Assembly: GCF_029278605.1 (NCBI RefSeq)
Contig: NZ_CP119572.1
Location: forward strand, 3,658,001-3,722,000
Direction: 5' to 3'
Length of the DNA: 64,000 nucleotides
Source of the DNA: Cupriavidus sp. WKF15
Lineage (GTDB): Bacteria; Pseudomonadota; Gammaproteobacteria; Burkholderiales; Burkholderiaceae
The notes beneath the pieces were generated by a model. It was not told the DNA's origin. It made no database searches and worked only from the letters and a program-made list of their open reading frames with translations. Shown in pieces: positions 35,426 through 45,890 of the stretch; the first letter of the stretch is position 1; the number at the start of each line of letters is the position of its first letter. The position numbers and the translations under genes were made by a program.

Positions 35426-37498
35426 TCAGGATTGTGCCGAGGCGGCCGCCGGCAGCGGCTCGAACGGCGTTTCCCTGTCGGTCGGGCGGCTCGCGGTGCG
35501 CGCCTGCATCGCGGTCTTGAAGCCGTAGACCACGATCGACAGCACCACGAACATGAACAGCGCGCACAGGCCGGCGTCCAGGTAGTCATTGAAGACGATG
35601 CGGTGCATCTGCTCCATGCTCTTGGCCGGGGCCAGCACCTTGCCTTCGGCGATGGCGGCGCTGAACTTGCCGGCGTGGGTCAGGAAGCTGACCTTCGGAT
35701 CGGCATCGAACAGCTTTTGCCAGCCGGCGGTCAGCGTGCAGATCAGCAGCCAGACGGTCGGCAGCAGCGTCACCCAGGCGTACTGGCCGCGCTTCATCTT
35801 GACCAGCACACAAGTGCCGAGCACCAGCGCCACGGCGGCCAGCATCTGGTTGGAGATGCCGAACAGCGGCCACAGCGTGTTGATGCCGCCCAGCGGATCG
35901 ACCACGCCCTGGTACAGGAAGTAGCCCCAGGCCGCCACGGTCAGCGCGGTGGCGATCAGGTTGGCCGGCAGTGAGTCGGTGCGGCGCATGCTCGGCACGA
36001 AGCTGCCCAGCAGGTCCTGCAGCATGAAGCGGCCGGCGCGGGTGCCCGCGTCGACGGCGGTCAGGATGAACAGCGCCTCGAACAGGATCGCGAAGTGGTA
36101 CCAGAAGGCCATCATGGCCTGGCCGCCCACCACCTGGTGCAGGATGTGGGCGATGCCCACGGCCAGCGTCGGCGCGCCGCCGGCGCGCGAGATGATGGTG
36201 TTCTCGCCAACGTCCTTGGCGGTCTGGATCAGCACGTCAGGGGTGATTACGAAGCCCCAGTTCGACACGGCCTGCGCCACGGCTTCCGGCGAGGTGCCGA
36301 TCACGGCGCTCGGGCTGTTCATCGCGAAGTAGACGCCCGGCTCGATCACCGAGGCGGCCACCAGCGCCATGATGGCGACGAAGGACTCGGCCAGCATCGC
36401 ACCATAGCCGATGAAGCGCGCGTGGCTTTCATTCTCCAGCAGCTTGGGCGTGGTGCCCGACGAGATCAGCGCGTGGAAGCCCGACACCGCGCCGCAGGCA
36501 ATGGTGATGAAGAGGAACGGGAACAGGTTGCCCGACCACACCGGTCCGCCGCCCTTGGCGAACTGCGTGAAGGCCGGCATCTTGAGTTCCGGCGCGACGA
36601 TCAGGATGCCGATGGCCAGCGCGATGATGGTGCCGATCTTCAGGAAGGTCGACAGGTAGTCGCGCGGGGCCAGCAGCAGCCACACCGGCAGCACGGCAGC
36701 GATGAAGCCGTAGATGATCAGCATCCAGGTCAGCGCCTTGCCGTCATACGTGAACAGCGGCGCCAGCACGGCGCTTTCATGCACGTACTGGCCGCCGATG
36801 ATGGCGAGCATCAGCAGCACGAAGCCGATCACCGACACCTCGCCGATGCGGCCCGGGCGGATGTAGCGCGTGTAGATGCCCATGAACAGCGCGATGGGGA
36901 TGGTCACCGCCACCGTGAACGTCCCCCACGGCGAGCCCGCCAGCGCCTTCACCACGATCAGCGCCAGCACCGCCAGGATGATGATCATGATCATGAAGCA
37001 GCCGAACAGCGCGATCATGCCCGGCACCGTGCCCATCTCGGACTTGACCAGGTCGCCCAGCGAGCGGCCGTCGCGGCGCGTGGAAATGAACAGCACCATG
37101 AAGTCCTGCACCGCACCGGCGAACACCACGCCGGCCAGGATCCACAGCATGCCCGGCATATACCCCATCTGCGCGGCCAGCACGGGGCCGACCAGCGGGC
37201 CGGCGCCGGCGATGGCGGCGAAGTGGTGGCCGAACAGCACCGCCTTGTTGGTCGGCACGTAGTCCAGGCCGTCGTTGTGGCGCCAGGCCGGGGTCATGCG
37301 TTTCGGGTCGAGCTGCATCACCTTGTCGGCGATGAAGCGGCTGTAGTAGCGGTAGGCGATCAGGTAGATGCAGAGCGCGGCAACCACGATCCACAGCGCA
37401 CTGACAGCCTCGCCGCGCGACAGCGCGACCGTGGCGAAGGCAAAGGCGCCGAGGACGGCGACGGCCAGCCACACCAGGTGTTCTCCGATGCGATTCAT
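35426..37498 (-). CDS. cstA: carbon starvation protein CstA (pyruvate/peptide transporter)
   Basis: The 690-residue protein is an inner-membrane transporter with about 16-18 hydrophobic segments. Family motifs include GHHFAAIAGAGPLVGPVLAAQMGY (about 95-120) and DAGTRAGRFMLQDLLG (about 535). CstA-type proteins take up pyruvate under starvation, and in some species peptides. The start at 37498 gives the typical MNRIGEHLVWLAVAVLG N-terminus. It is followed by a ybdD-like gene and divergent from a Cache-domain kinase/LuxR pair, so that pair is the likely regulator of its expression in response to an organic acid. Confidence 0.95.
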   Translation of the reverse strand: MNRIGEHLVWLAVAVLGAFAFATVALSRGEAVSALWIVVAALCIYLIAYRYYSRFIADKVMQLDPKRMTPAWRHNDGLDYVPTNKAVLFGHHFAAIAGAGPLVGPVLAAQMGYMPGMLWILAGVVFAGAVQDFMVLFISTRRDGRSLGDLVKSEMGTVPGMIALFGCFMIMIIILAVLALIVVKALAGSPWGTFTVAVTIPIALFMGIYTRYIRPGRIGEVSVIGFVLLMLAIIGGQYVHESAVLAPLFTYDGKALTWMLIIYGFIAAVLPVWLLLAPRDYLSTFLKIGTIIALAIGILIVAPELKMPAFTQFAKGGGPVWSGNLFPFLFITIACGAVSGFHALISSGTTPKLLENESHARFIGYGAMLAESFVAIMALVAASVIEPGVYFAMNSPSAVIGTSPEAVAQAVSNWGFVITPDVLIQTAKDVGENTIISRAGGAPTLAVGIAHILHQVVGGQAMMAFWYHFAILFEALFILTAVDAGTRAGRFMLQDLLGSFVPSMRRTDSLPANLIATALTVAAWGYFLYQGVVDPLGGINTLWPLFGISNQMLAAVALVLGTCVLVKMKRGQYAWVTLLPTVWLLICTLTAGWQKLFDADPKVSFLTHAGKFSAAIAEGKVLAPAKSMEQMHRIVFNDYLDAGLCALFMFVVLSIVVYGFKTAMQARTASRPTDRETPFEPLPAAASAQS

Positions 37499-37691
37499 AG
37501 TGAAGGTCTCCTCAGACCGGGATTTCGATAGCCTGCGGCGGCGAAGGACTGGTAACTGGCAGGGTCCCGGCGGCGCGGCGGTGGGCGCGCGCCTGAGGCG
37601 GGCAGCGGGGCAATCCGGCGGTGAAGGCGTCTCCTGGGATCTGGCTGCTGCTCGCCCGGTTCGTGTCGTTTCCGGATCTCGTCTGGCAGGC

Positions 37692-37724
37692 AGGCGATGC
37701 ACCATCCGGGTAGGCGATGCACCA
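37692..37724. repeat. 13-bp direct repeat in the cstA-kinase intergenic region
   Basis: AGGCGATGCACCA occurs twice, at 37692-37704 and 37712-37724, exactly 20 bp apart. This spacing puts both copies on nearly the same face of the DNA and suggests two binding sites upstream of cstA. Confidence 0.6.
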
Positions 37725-37810
37725 GCTGCGTGGCCGCGTGCGCCCTGCTGGGGCAGTTCTCGCGTCCGGCGTGTAGTATTGACACCCGCCATACCCCGCA
37801 CAAGCGCGGA

Positions 37811-37842
37811 ACTACGCAGCACTTCTGCGTAGTACTACGCAG
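37811..37842. promoter_or_regulatory. ACTACGCAG inverted/direct repeat operator candidate
   Basis: ACTACGCAG (37811-37819), its complement CTGCGTAGT (37825-37833) and a second ACTACGCAG (37834-37842) lie together in 32 bp. The last two abut exactly, and the first two form a 9-bp inverted repeat with a 5-base spacer. It is 62 bp before the kinase start and likely binds a dimeric regulator, such as the LuxR-type protein encoded downstream. Confidence 0.7.
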
Positions 37843-37903
37843 ATCGACGGTGGCATGCCGCCTGCGCGGCATCGGTGTTTACCCCCGGTCGTCCGGTTCA
37901 TGT

Positions 37904-39310
37904 ATGAAACTCCGCCAGAAGATCCTGTTGCTCGCCGTGGCGCCGCTGGCGGTGGCCATGCTGGGCATCGCGCTTGCCGTGCGTTTCCAGGCGACGCAGC
38001 TGGCCCAGCACGAGCGCACGCTGGTCGAGTCCGCCTATCTCCAGAGCAAGGAAACCGAACTGCGCCACTACGTAGAACTGGCGCAAAGCGCGATCGCGCC
38101 GATGGTGCGTTCGGGCCGCACCGACGCCGCCACGCGCCAGGCCGCCATGGACGCGCTGGCGCGGCTCGACTACGGGCCCGATGGCTATTTCTTCCTGTAT
38201 GACTTGCAGGGCCGCAACCTGATGCACCCACGCCAGCCGGAACTGGTCGGGCAGGACTTGTGGACGCTGCGCGATCCGCAGGGCGCCCTCACCATCCAGA
38301 AGCTGATCGCGGCGGCGAAGGCGGGGGGCGGCTCGGTGCGCTACCTGTGGAAAAAGCCGTCGTCGCAGCAGCTCGCGCCCAAGCTCGGCTACGTCGTGGC
38401 CGTGCCGGAATGGGGCTGGATGCTCGGCACCGGCATCTACCTGGACGATGTGGAAAGCACGCTGCGCCAGCTCGACGCGCGCGCCGCGACCGATATCCGC
38501 GAGACCATGGCGTGGATCGGCGTGATCGCCGCGGTCAGCATCCTGCTGGTAGCGGCCAGCGGCCTGGCTCTCAATATCAGCGAGCACCGCGAGGCCGATG
38601 CCAAGCTGCGCCAACTCGCCCAGCGCGTGGTGCAGTCCCAGGAAGAGGAACGCGCGCGGCTGTCGCGCGAACTCCATGACGGCATCAGCCAGTTGCTGGT
38701 GTCGGTCAAGCTGGTGCTGGAAGCGGCTGCCAACCGGCTGCGCCTGGCGCCGGCGGAAGGCGCGGCGGTGGCGCCGGTGCTCGGCATGGCGCTGAACCGG
38801 CTCGACACGGTGTTCAACGAGGTACGGCGCGTGGCACGCAACCTGCGCCCCGCGCTGCTCGATGATCTCGGCATCTTTGCCGCCCTGCAGCACCTGGCGC
38901 GCGAGATGCAGGCCGGCAGCCAGCTGCAGATCAGCGTGGCCCAGGCCGGCACGCCGCGTGAGCTGCCCGACGAGCAGGCCACCGCGCTGTACCGGATCGT
39001 GCAGGAAGCGCTGACCAATGTCGAACGCCATGCCGGCGCCCGCAAAGTGACCGTGGCGCTGGCATTCGATCCGGACGCGACGCGCCTGACGGTGCGCGAC
39101 GACGGCTGCGGTTTTGACGTGGCCCGCATGCAGGTCGATCCGCGGCGCGGCATCGGCCTGCGCAACCTGCGCGAGCGCATCGCGGCGCTGGGCGGTCAGT
39201 TCGGCATAGTTTCGGGCATTGGCGGCACCGAACTGCAGGCGGTCCTGCCGCTCGCGAAATTGCCGGCCCGGCCCACCGCTCCCCTCCCCGCGGATTCTTC
39301 GCAGTCATGA
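37904..39310 (+). CDS. Cache-domain histidine kinase (NarX/UhpB-like type)
   Basis: The 468-residue kinase has two membrane segments (about 5-28 and 205-225) bracketing a single Cache sensor domain (about 45-185; DYGPDGYFFLYDLQGRNLMHP and EWGWMLGTGIYLDDV are typical of sCache). The cytoplasmic part is of the HisKA_3 class: phosphoacceptor SRELHDGISQLLVSVK (His about 262) and a HATPase with LRNLRERIAALGG and VQEALTNVERHAG. Such kinases pair with NarL/LuxR regulators; that gene overlaps the stop by four bases. The Cache fold binds small carboxylates in many proteins. The start at 37904 follows TATG and lacks a strong ribosome site. Confidence 0.92.
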   Translation: MKLRQKILLLAVAPLAVAMLGIALAVRFQATQLAQHERTLVESAYLQSKETELRHYVELAQSAIAPMVRSGRTDAATRQAAMDALARLDYGPDGYFFLYDLQGRNLMHPRQPELVGQDLWTLRDPQGALTIQKLIAAAKAGGGSVRYLWKKPSSQQLAPKLGYVVAVPEWGWMLGTGIYLDDVESTLRQLDARAATDIRETMAWIGVIAAVSILLVAASGLALNISEHREADAKLRQLAQRVVQSQEEERARLSRELHDGISQLLVSVKLVLEAAANRLRLAPAEGAAVAPVLGMALNRLDTVFNEVRRVARNLRPALLDDLGIFAALQHLAREMQAGSQLQISVAQAGTPRELPDEQATALYRIVQEALTNVERHAGARKVTVALAFDPDATRLTVRDDGCGFDVARMQVDPRRGIGLRNLRERIAALGGQFGIVSGIGGTELQAVLPLAKLPARPTAPLPADSSQS

Positions 39311-40002
39311 CCCATATTCCTGACCCGGCCGACATGGCGGAACCCGTTGCCGCGCCCGCGCGCGTGCTGCTGATCGACGACCATGCGCTGGTTCGGGATG
39401 GCATGCGCATGCACCTGGCGCTGCAGCCCGGCCTGCGCGTCGTGGGCGAGGCCGATGGCGGCGAGGCGGCGCTGGCCTGGCTGGATCGTGCCGGCGAGCC
39501 GGAGCGCCCGGACCTGGTCATTACTGACATCGGCATGCGCGGCATGGGCGGCATTGCCCTGACCGCCGCGCTGCACGAGCAGTACCCGGAAATCGCCGTG
39601 CTGGTGGTGAGCATGCACGACAACCTGGAATACGCGCGCCAGGCCGTGCGTGCCGGCGCGCGTGGCTATGTGCTCAAGGATGCGCCGGCGGACGAACTGA
39701 TGGCCGCCATCCAGGCCGTGCTGGCCGGACGCGTGTTCTATAGCGCGCGTATCGCGCGCGGCATGGCTGAACAGGCGCCCGCAGCGGATCCGCTGGACGC
39801 CCTGACCCGGCGCGAGCGTGACATCCTTGGCTGCATCGGCGAGGGCATGGCGAACAAGGAGATTGCCGCGCGGCTCGGTGTGTCGGTGCGCACGGTGGAA
39901 ACCCACCGGCTCAACCTCAAGCGCAAGCTGGGCATCGAGGGCCGGGCGGGGTTGGTGAAGTACGCGGTGGAGCAGTCGGGGGGAGAGGGCGAGGCGGGAT
40001 AA
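39307..40002 (+). CDS. LuxR/NarL-family response regulator
   Basis: The 231-residue protein has a receiver domain (about 18-135) with DDH, phosphoacceptor Asp in LVITDIGMRG (about 75) and Lys in YVLKDAP, and a C-terminal LuxR helix-turn-helix (LTRRERDILGCIGEGMANKEIAARLGVSVRTVETHRLNLKRKLG, about 165-210). It overlaps the kinase stop by ATGA, so it is translated with it. The natural target is the divergent cstA promoter. It may bind the ACTACGCAG repeat. Confidence 0.95.
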   Translation: MTHIPDPADMAEPVAAPARVLLIDDHALVRDGMRMHLALQPGLRVVGEADGGEAALAWLDRAGEPERPDLVITDIGMRGMGGIALTAALHEQYPEIAVLVVSMHDNLEYARQAVRAGARGYVLKDAPADELMAAIQAVLAGRVFYSARIARGMAEQAPAADPLDALTRRERDILGCIGEGMANKEIAARLGVSVRTVETHRLNLKRKLGIEGRAGLVKYAVEQSGGEGEAG

Positions 40003-40009
40003 CCGGAAG

Positions 40010-40018
40010 TTATCCACA
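40010..40018 (+). other. exact DnaA box
   Basis: TTATCCACA matches the consensus exactly and is followed at once by GTATCCACAG, a second degenerate copy 9 bp on. It lies between the regulator stop and the pckG stop. Confidence 0.45.
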
Positions 40019-40058
40019 GTATCCACAGGCTGACTCGGCGACTCGCCACGCTCCCGGG

Positions 40059-40081
40059 CCCTCTCCCGCTGCGGGAGAGGG
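40059..40081. terminator. palindromic hairpin between convergent regulator and pckG
   Basis: CCCTCTCCCGC (40059-40069) and GCGGGAGAGGG (40071-40081) form an 11-bp stem with nearly no loop. It is the common CCCTCTCCC-type intergenic palindrome of this group; a related half is seen near 43490. No T-run follows. It may act as a bidirectional terminator or RNA stabiliser. Confidence 0.5.
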
Positions 40082-40103
40082 AGTGCCATGGCTGGCCGGG
40101 TGC

Positions 40104-41960
<1,857 letters not shown>

Positions 41961-42429
41961 ACGGCAACTCCAAATGTGTAAAGGGAAGGAAGGGGGAAAT
42001 CTTTTCAAAGCCCGGCCTGAGGCCAGCCAGGCCGGTGCTCGTCGCCGCGCCTCGTTGGCGCTCATCGGCGACTCGCACCGGTCGTCACATCCCGTTACAA
42101 CTCCTCTGCGGCCCAGGCAACGCAAAGGGTCGCGGCAGTCCCTGCGCCTGCGCTAAAGTTGCGCTTCGCCCGCGCGGGGCCAGGCGGGCTTTGTCCGACG
42201 GCGCCGGGTGTCGGGAGCGAGGCTCAACCGACCATTCCTGGCGACACCGGAGCGGGCAAGGATACCACTGCTGCACCCTGCTGTTTTTTGCTGCGCAGCA
42301 TTGCGAATCATGGATTGACGCATGGATTGTGCCGGGCCGGGATGGCCGACAATAGCGCTTGCGGCGCGCGTTCCGTTGCCGCGAGCACACATCCCGGGTC
42401 ACAAGGCCAGCCGACAAAAAGAGTTTCCG
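41961..42429. promoter_or_regulatory. divergent region between pckG and the 2-hydroxyacid dehydrogenase
   Basis: About 470 bp without a gene that I can support. CATGGATTG occurs twice in direct orientation at 42309-42317 and 42321-42329, 12 bp apart, upstream of the dehydrogenase. The Shine-Dalgarno of pckG (GGAG) lies near 41969. No promoter pair was fixed by eye. Confidence 0.4.
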
Positions 42430-43455
42430 ATGAAGATTGCTGTACTCGACGATTACCAGGATGCCGTGCGCAAGCTGCCCTGCTTCAGCCTGCTGGAAGG
42501 ACACGACGTCAAGGTGTTCAACAACACCGTCAAGGGCGTGGGCCAGCTGGCCGCGCGCCTGTCGGACGTGGAGGCGGTCGTACTGATCCGCGAACGCACG
42601 CGCATCACGCGCCAGCTCCTCGAAAAGCTGCCCAAGCTGAAGATCATCAGCCAGACCGGGCGCGTCGGCGTCGCGCCGGACACGCATATCGATGTCGAGG
42701 CGTGCACCGACCGCGGCGTGGCGGTGCTGGAGGGCGTCGGCTCGCCGGTTGCGCCGGCCGAGCTGACCTGGGCGCTGATCATGGCAGCCCAGCGCCGCAT
42801 TCCGCAGTATGTGGCGAGCCTCAAGCACGGCGCCTGGCAGCAGTCCGGCCTGAAGTCGACCACCATGCCGCCCAACTTCGGCCTGGGCCAGGTGCTGCGC
42901 GGGCAGACCCTGGGCATCTGGGGCTACGGCAAGATCGGCCGGCTGCTGGCCGGCTATGGCCGGGCCTTCGGCATGAACGTGCTGGTCTGGGGGCGCGAGG
43001 CATCGCAGGAAGCGGCGCGCGCCGATGGCCTGGCGGTCGCGGAGTCCAAAGACCAGTTTTTCGCCGACAGCGACGTGCTGTCGCTGCACCTGCGCCTGAA
43101 CGACGACACGCGCGGCATCGTCAAGCTGACCGACCTGACCCGCATGAAGCCGACGGCGCTGTTCGTCAATACCAGCCGCGCCGAACTGCTGGAAGAGAAC
43201 GCGCTGGTCGCGGCGCTGAACCGCGGCCGTCCCGGCATGGCGGCGGTGGACGTGTTCGAGTCCGAGCCGATCCTGCAGGGCCACGCGCTGCTGCGCATGG
43301 AAAACTGCATCTGCACGCCGCACCTGGGGTATGTGGAGCGCGACAGCTATGAGCTGTACTTCCGTACCGCGTTCCAGAACATCCTCGATGTGCTGGCCGG
43401 CCAGCACGACAGCATCGTCAACCCGAAGGCTTTGACGCCGGCGCTGTCGCGCTGA
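42430..43455 (+). CDS. D-2-hydroxyacid dehydrogenase family protein
   Basis: The 341-residue protein is an NAD(P)-dependent oxidoreductase of the D-isomer-specific family. The nucleotide site is TLGIWGYGKIGRLLAGYG (GxGxxG, about 150-165), and the catalytic residues are visible as NTSRAELLE (Arg), FESEPI (Glu) and CTPHLGYVE (His). Substrate candidates are phosphoglycerate, glyoxylate/hydroxypyruvate or similar; the sequence does not choose. The start at 42430 fits MKIAVLDDYQDAV. It precedes an MFS exporter gene by 225 bp, and both may be independent. Confidence 0.92.
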   Translation: MKIAVLDDYQDAVRKLPCFSLLEGHDVKVFNNTVKGVGQLAARLSDVEAVVLIRERTRITRQLLEKLPKLKIISQTGRVGVAPDTHIDVEACTDRGVAVLEGVGSPVAPAELTWALIMAAQRRIPQYVASLKHGAWQQSGLKSTTMPPNFGLGQVLRGQTLGIWGYGKIGRLLAGYGRAFGMNVLVWGREASQEAARADGLAVAESKDQFFADSDVLSLHLRLNDDTRGIVKLTDLTRMKPTALFVNTSRAELLEENALVAALNRGRPGMAAVDVFESEPILQGHALLRMENCICTPHLGYVERDSYELYFRTAFQNILDVLAGQHDSIVNPKALTPALSR

Positions 43456-43680
43456 CGAACCTTTCATCCACGGTTGGCGTCCCTCTGCCACTCCGCGGGA
43501 GAGGGGGGCCTGCCTAGAATCGGCTCGACAACGCCGGATACCTCCCCGCTTCGGCCGCCGCGGACGCGAATTTCGCGAAACCGCTACACTCGGGACTTCC
43601 CCAGGCGCGGGCCGCAACGGCCCGCCGCACATCCCGACAATAACAAGGCGCCAGCGCGCCACCCTTCCACCAAGGCCGGA

Positions 43681-44853
43681 ATGGACCCCAGGCTCGTGAC
43701 GCTCTGCGTCGGCAATTTCATCATTGGCACCGGCGCGATGATCGTGACCGGCATGTTGAACGACATTGCCGGCGATTTCGGCCTGGGCGTGGCCAGTGCC
43801 GGCCAGCTGATCTCGGTATTTGCACTGGCCACCTGCGTGGGGGCGCCGGTATTCGCCACGCTCGGTTCGCGCATCGACCGCCGCCTGCTGCTGGCCGGTT
43901 CGCTGCTGGTCTACGCGGTGATGCACCTGGCCGCGGCGCTGGCGCCGAATTTCGCCACGCTGATGGTGATTCGCTTCCTGACCGCGATCGGCGCTGCCAT
44001 CTACACTCCGCAGACCGCTGCCACCCTGCCGCTGCTGGTCAATGCGCAGACGCGCGGGCGCGCGATCAGCTTCGTGTTCCTGGGCTGGAGCATCGCCAGC
44101 GTGGTCGGCGTGCCGCTGGGCACCTGGATCGCGAGCACGCTCGGCTGGCGCGTCAGCATGGCGATCGTGGGCGTGCTGGCGCTGCTGGTGTCGGCGGCGG
44201 TCTGGCGCGCCTTGCCGCGCGGGCTCTACGTGCCGGCCGTGGGCCGCGAGGCCTGGGGCGCGGTGCTGCGCCACCGGCCGATCCTGCTCGTGGTGGCCAC
44301 CACCATGATCCAGTCGGCGGGCATGTTCACGATGTTTACCTACATTGCGCCGCTGATGCGCGATGTCCACGGCATTACCGGCGCCGCGCTGAGCCTGATG
44401 TTCCTGGCCTACGGCGCCTGCGGGGTGTTCGGCAATGCGATGGCGGCCTCGCGCATGGACCGGATCTCGCCGAGCCGGATCGTCCGGATCACGCTGCTGA
44501 CGTCGATTACGGCGCTGCTGCTGTGGCCGCTGGCGGGCCTGCACAGCGTGGCGCTGGTGCTGCTGTTCATGCTGTGGGGCGTGGGCGGGTTTGCCACCAA
44601 TAGCGCGCAGCAGGCGCGGCTGGTGATGATTGCGCCGGACCGGGCCTCGGTGTCGATCTCGCTCAACTCGTCGTCGATCTACCTCGGCCAGGCGCTGGGC
44701 GCCATGGCCGGCGCGGCCATCTATACCGTGGCCGGCTCCGGTTCGCTGCACTGGGGTGCCGCGGCGCTGATGCTGGCTGCCCTGGTTATCTCGCAGCGCG
44801 CGCGGGCGCTTGGCTGCCAGTGGCCGCCGCGGCCGGCACCGCAACAGGCCTGA
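43681..44853 (+). CDS. MFS transporter (12-helix DHA-type efflux)
   Basis: The 390-residue membrane protein has about twelve hydrophobic helices and lies in the drug:H+ antiporter style (LISVFALATCVGAPVFATLGSRIDRRLLLAGSL is the A-motif region, GxLaDrxGrk-like; IRFLTAIGAAIYTPQTAATLPLLV is helix 4). Families with this pattern export arabinose, purines or toxicants (YdhP/AraJ-like), so the substrate is open. The start at 43681 precedes MDPRLVTLCVGNFIIGTG. Downstream lies a MOSC protein with a 129-bp spacer that contains the DnaA-box-like array. Confidence 0.9.
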   Translation: MDPRLVTLCVGNFIIGTGAMIVTGMLNDIAGDFGLGVASAGQLISVFALATCVGAPVFATLGSRIDRRLLLAGSLLVYAVMHLAAALAPNFATLMVIRFLTAIGAAIYTPQTAATLPLLVNAQTRGRAISFVFLGWSIASVVGVPLGTWIASTLGWRVSMAIVGVLALLVSAAVWRALPRGLYVPAVGREAWGAVLRHRPILLVVATTMIQSAGMFTMFTYIAPLMRDVHGITGAALSLMFLAYGACGVFGNAMAASRMDRISPSRIVRITLLTSITALLLWPLAGLHSVALVLLFMLWGVGGFATNSAQQARLVMIAPDRASVSISLNSSSIYLGQALGAMAGAAIYTVAGSGSLHWGAAALMLAALVISQRARALGCQWPPRPAPQQA

Positions 44854-44883
44854 GCGGATCCCGGACCCGCTTCAGCGGGGTTT

Positions 44884-44964
44884 CGTTCCACAGCTTTTCC
44901 ACAGTGTTGTCCAACGCACTGTCCACCAACTGTTCCCTGCGTTATCCACGGAGTTATCCACAAC
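44884..44964 (+). repeat. second 12-bp degenerate array of DnaA-box-like units
   Basis: TTCCACAG, TTTTCCACAG, TTGTCCAACG, CTGTCCACCA, TGTTCCCTGC, TTATCCACGG and TTATCCACAA follow each other at 11-12 bp spacing between 44886 and 44964. The last contains an exact DnaA box (TTATCCACA, 44954-44962), and the one before it differs at one base. It resembles the array at 7409-7468 and lies 19 bp before the MOSC start codon. Confidence 0.65.
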
Positions 44965-44982
44965 TCCTGCAGCGGGGGCATC

Positions 44983-45621
44983 GTGAGCGAACCGAACGGA
45001 GTCCTGGCCGGCGCACGCGTGCTGGCGATCAGTATCGGCAAGGCCATTCCGCTGGTGGTCGCCCGCGCCGGCACCGAGGCGGTGGTGATGTCCGGCATCC
45101 GCAAGCACCCGGTCAGCACGCTGGCCCGCCCGCTGCGCGTGCAGGTGCGTCCGCTCGGCGTGGCCGGCGACGAGCAGGCGGACCTGGCGGCGCACGGCGG
45201 CCCGGACAAGGCTGTCTATGCCTATCCGTCCGAGCACTACGCCTGGTGGAACGCGCGCCGCCGCGCCGCCGCGCAACCCGAAGCGCACCGTGGCCTGCCA
45301 TTCGGCGCCATGGGGGAGAACCTGACCATCGAAGGCCTGGACGAGACCGACCTTTGGGTCGGCGACATGCTGAGCATCGGCACCGCGCTGCTGCGTGTGG
45401 CGTCGCCGCGGCAGCCCTCGTGCAAGTTCAATGCGGTGCTGGGCTACCGCCATGCCGTCCGCGACATGGTCGAGAGCGGCTACTCCGGCGTCTACCTGAG
45501 CGTGGTGCGGACCGGCGAAGTCCGGGCAGGCGATGCCATTTATGTGCATCATGGGCCACGCAAATTGTCGATTGACAGCATTAACCGCTGGCGCCGGGAT
45601 GGCCGGCGGCAGCTTTTCTGA
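44983..45621 (+). CDS. MOSC domain protein (YiiM-like)
   Basis: The 212-residue protein is a MOSC domain protein: LRVQVRPLGVAGDEQADLAAHGGPDKAVYAYPSEHY and GAMGENLTIEGLDETDLWVGDMLSIG are the family core, and the conserved Cys of the sulfur/molybdenum-binding site is in RQPSCKF (about 147). MOSC proteins carry sulfur for molybdenum cofactor chemistry or detoxify N-hydroxylated compounds. The start is a GTG at 44983. The promoter region is packed with DnaA-box-like repeats. Confidence 0.92.
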   Translation: MSEPNGVLAGARVLAISIGKAIPLVVARAGTEAVVMSGIRKHPVSTLARPLRVQVRPLGVAGDEQADLAAHGGPDKAVYAYPSEHYAWWNARRRAAAQPEAHRGLPFGAMGENLTIEGLDETDLWVGDMLSIGTALLRVASPRQPSCKFNAVLGYRHAVRDMVESGYSGVYLSVVRTGEVRAGDAIYVHHGPRKLSIDSINRWRRDGRRQLF

Positions 45622-45890
45622 TAATGTTTGTCTATCGATACAAGCAGTCGCCCCCGCCTCCGCCACGCCACCCTCGTCGCCAATCAAGCCAGGCCCGGAT
45701 CACGCCGTTACCGCTGTAACGCGCTGTAATAGTCCGCGCTGGCTACGCGGGGCGAACCACTGTACTAGTAGAGGTTTTGCGCGACACGTACCCGCCCGGT
45801 CCCCGGGCTGCCCGTATTGGGCGGTCACGGCAGGAACAGAGGCGGGACGTCACCGGGGAGGCGCGCTGCGGCTTAGAGGGTCCACACAAG

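Noticed and set aside
42085..44844. Minus-strand frame of 919 codons opposite the dehydrogenase and MFS genes
   Set aside because: Both genes beneath it have clear family motifs; the antisense product is a low-complexity His/Arg/Gln string.
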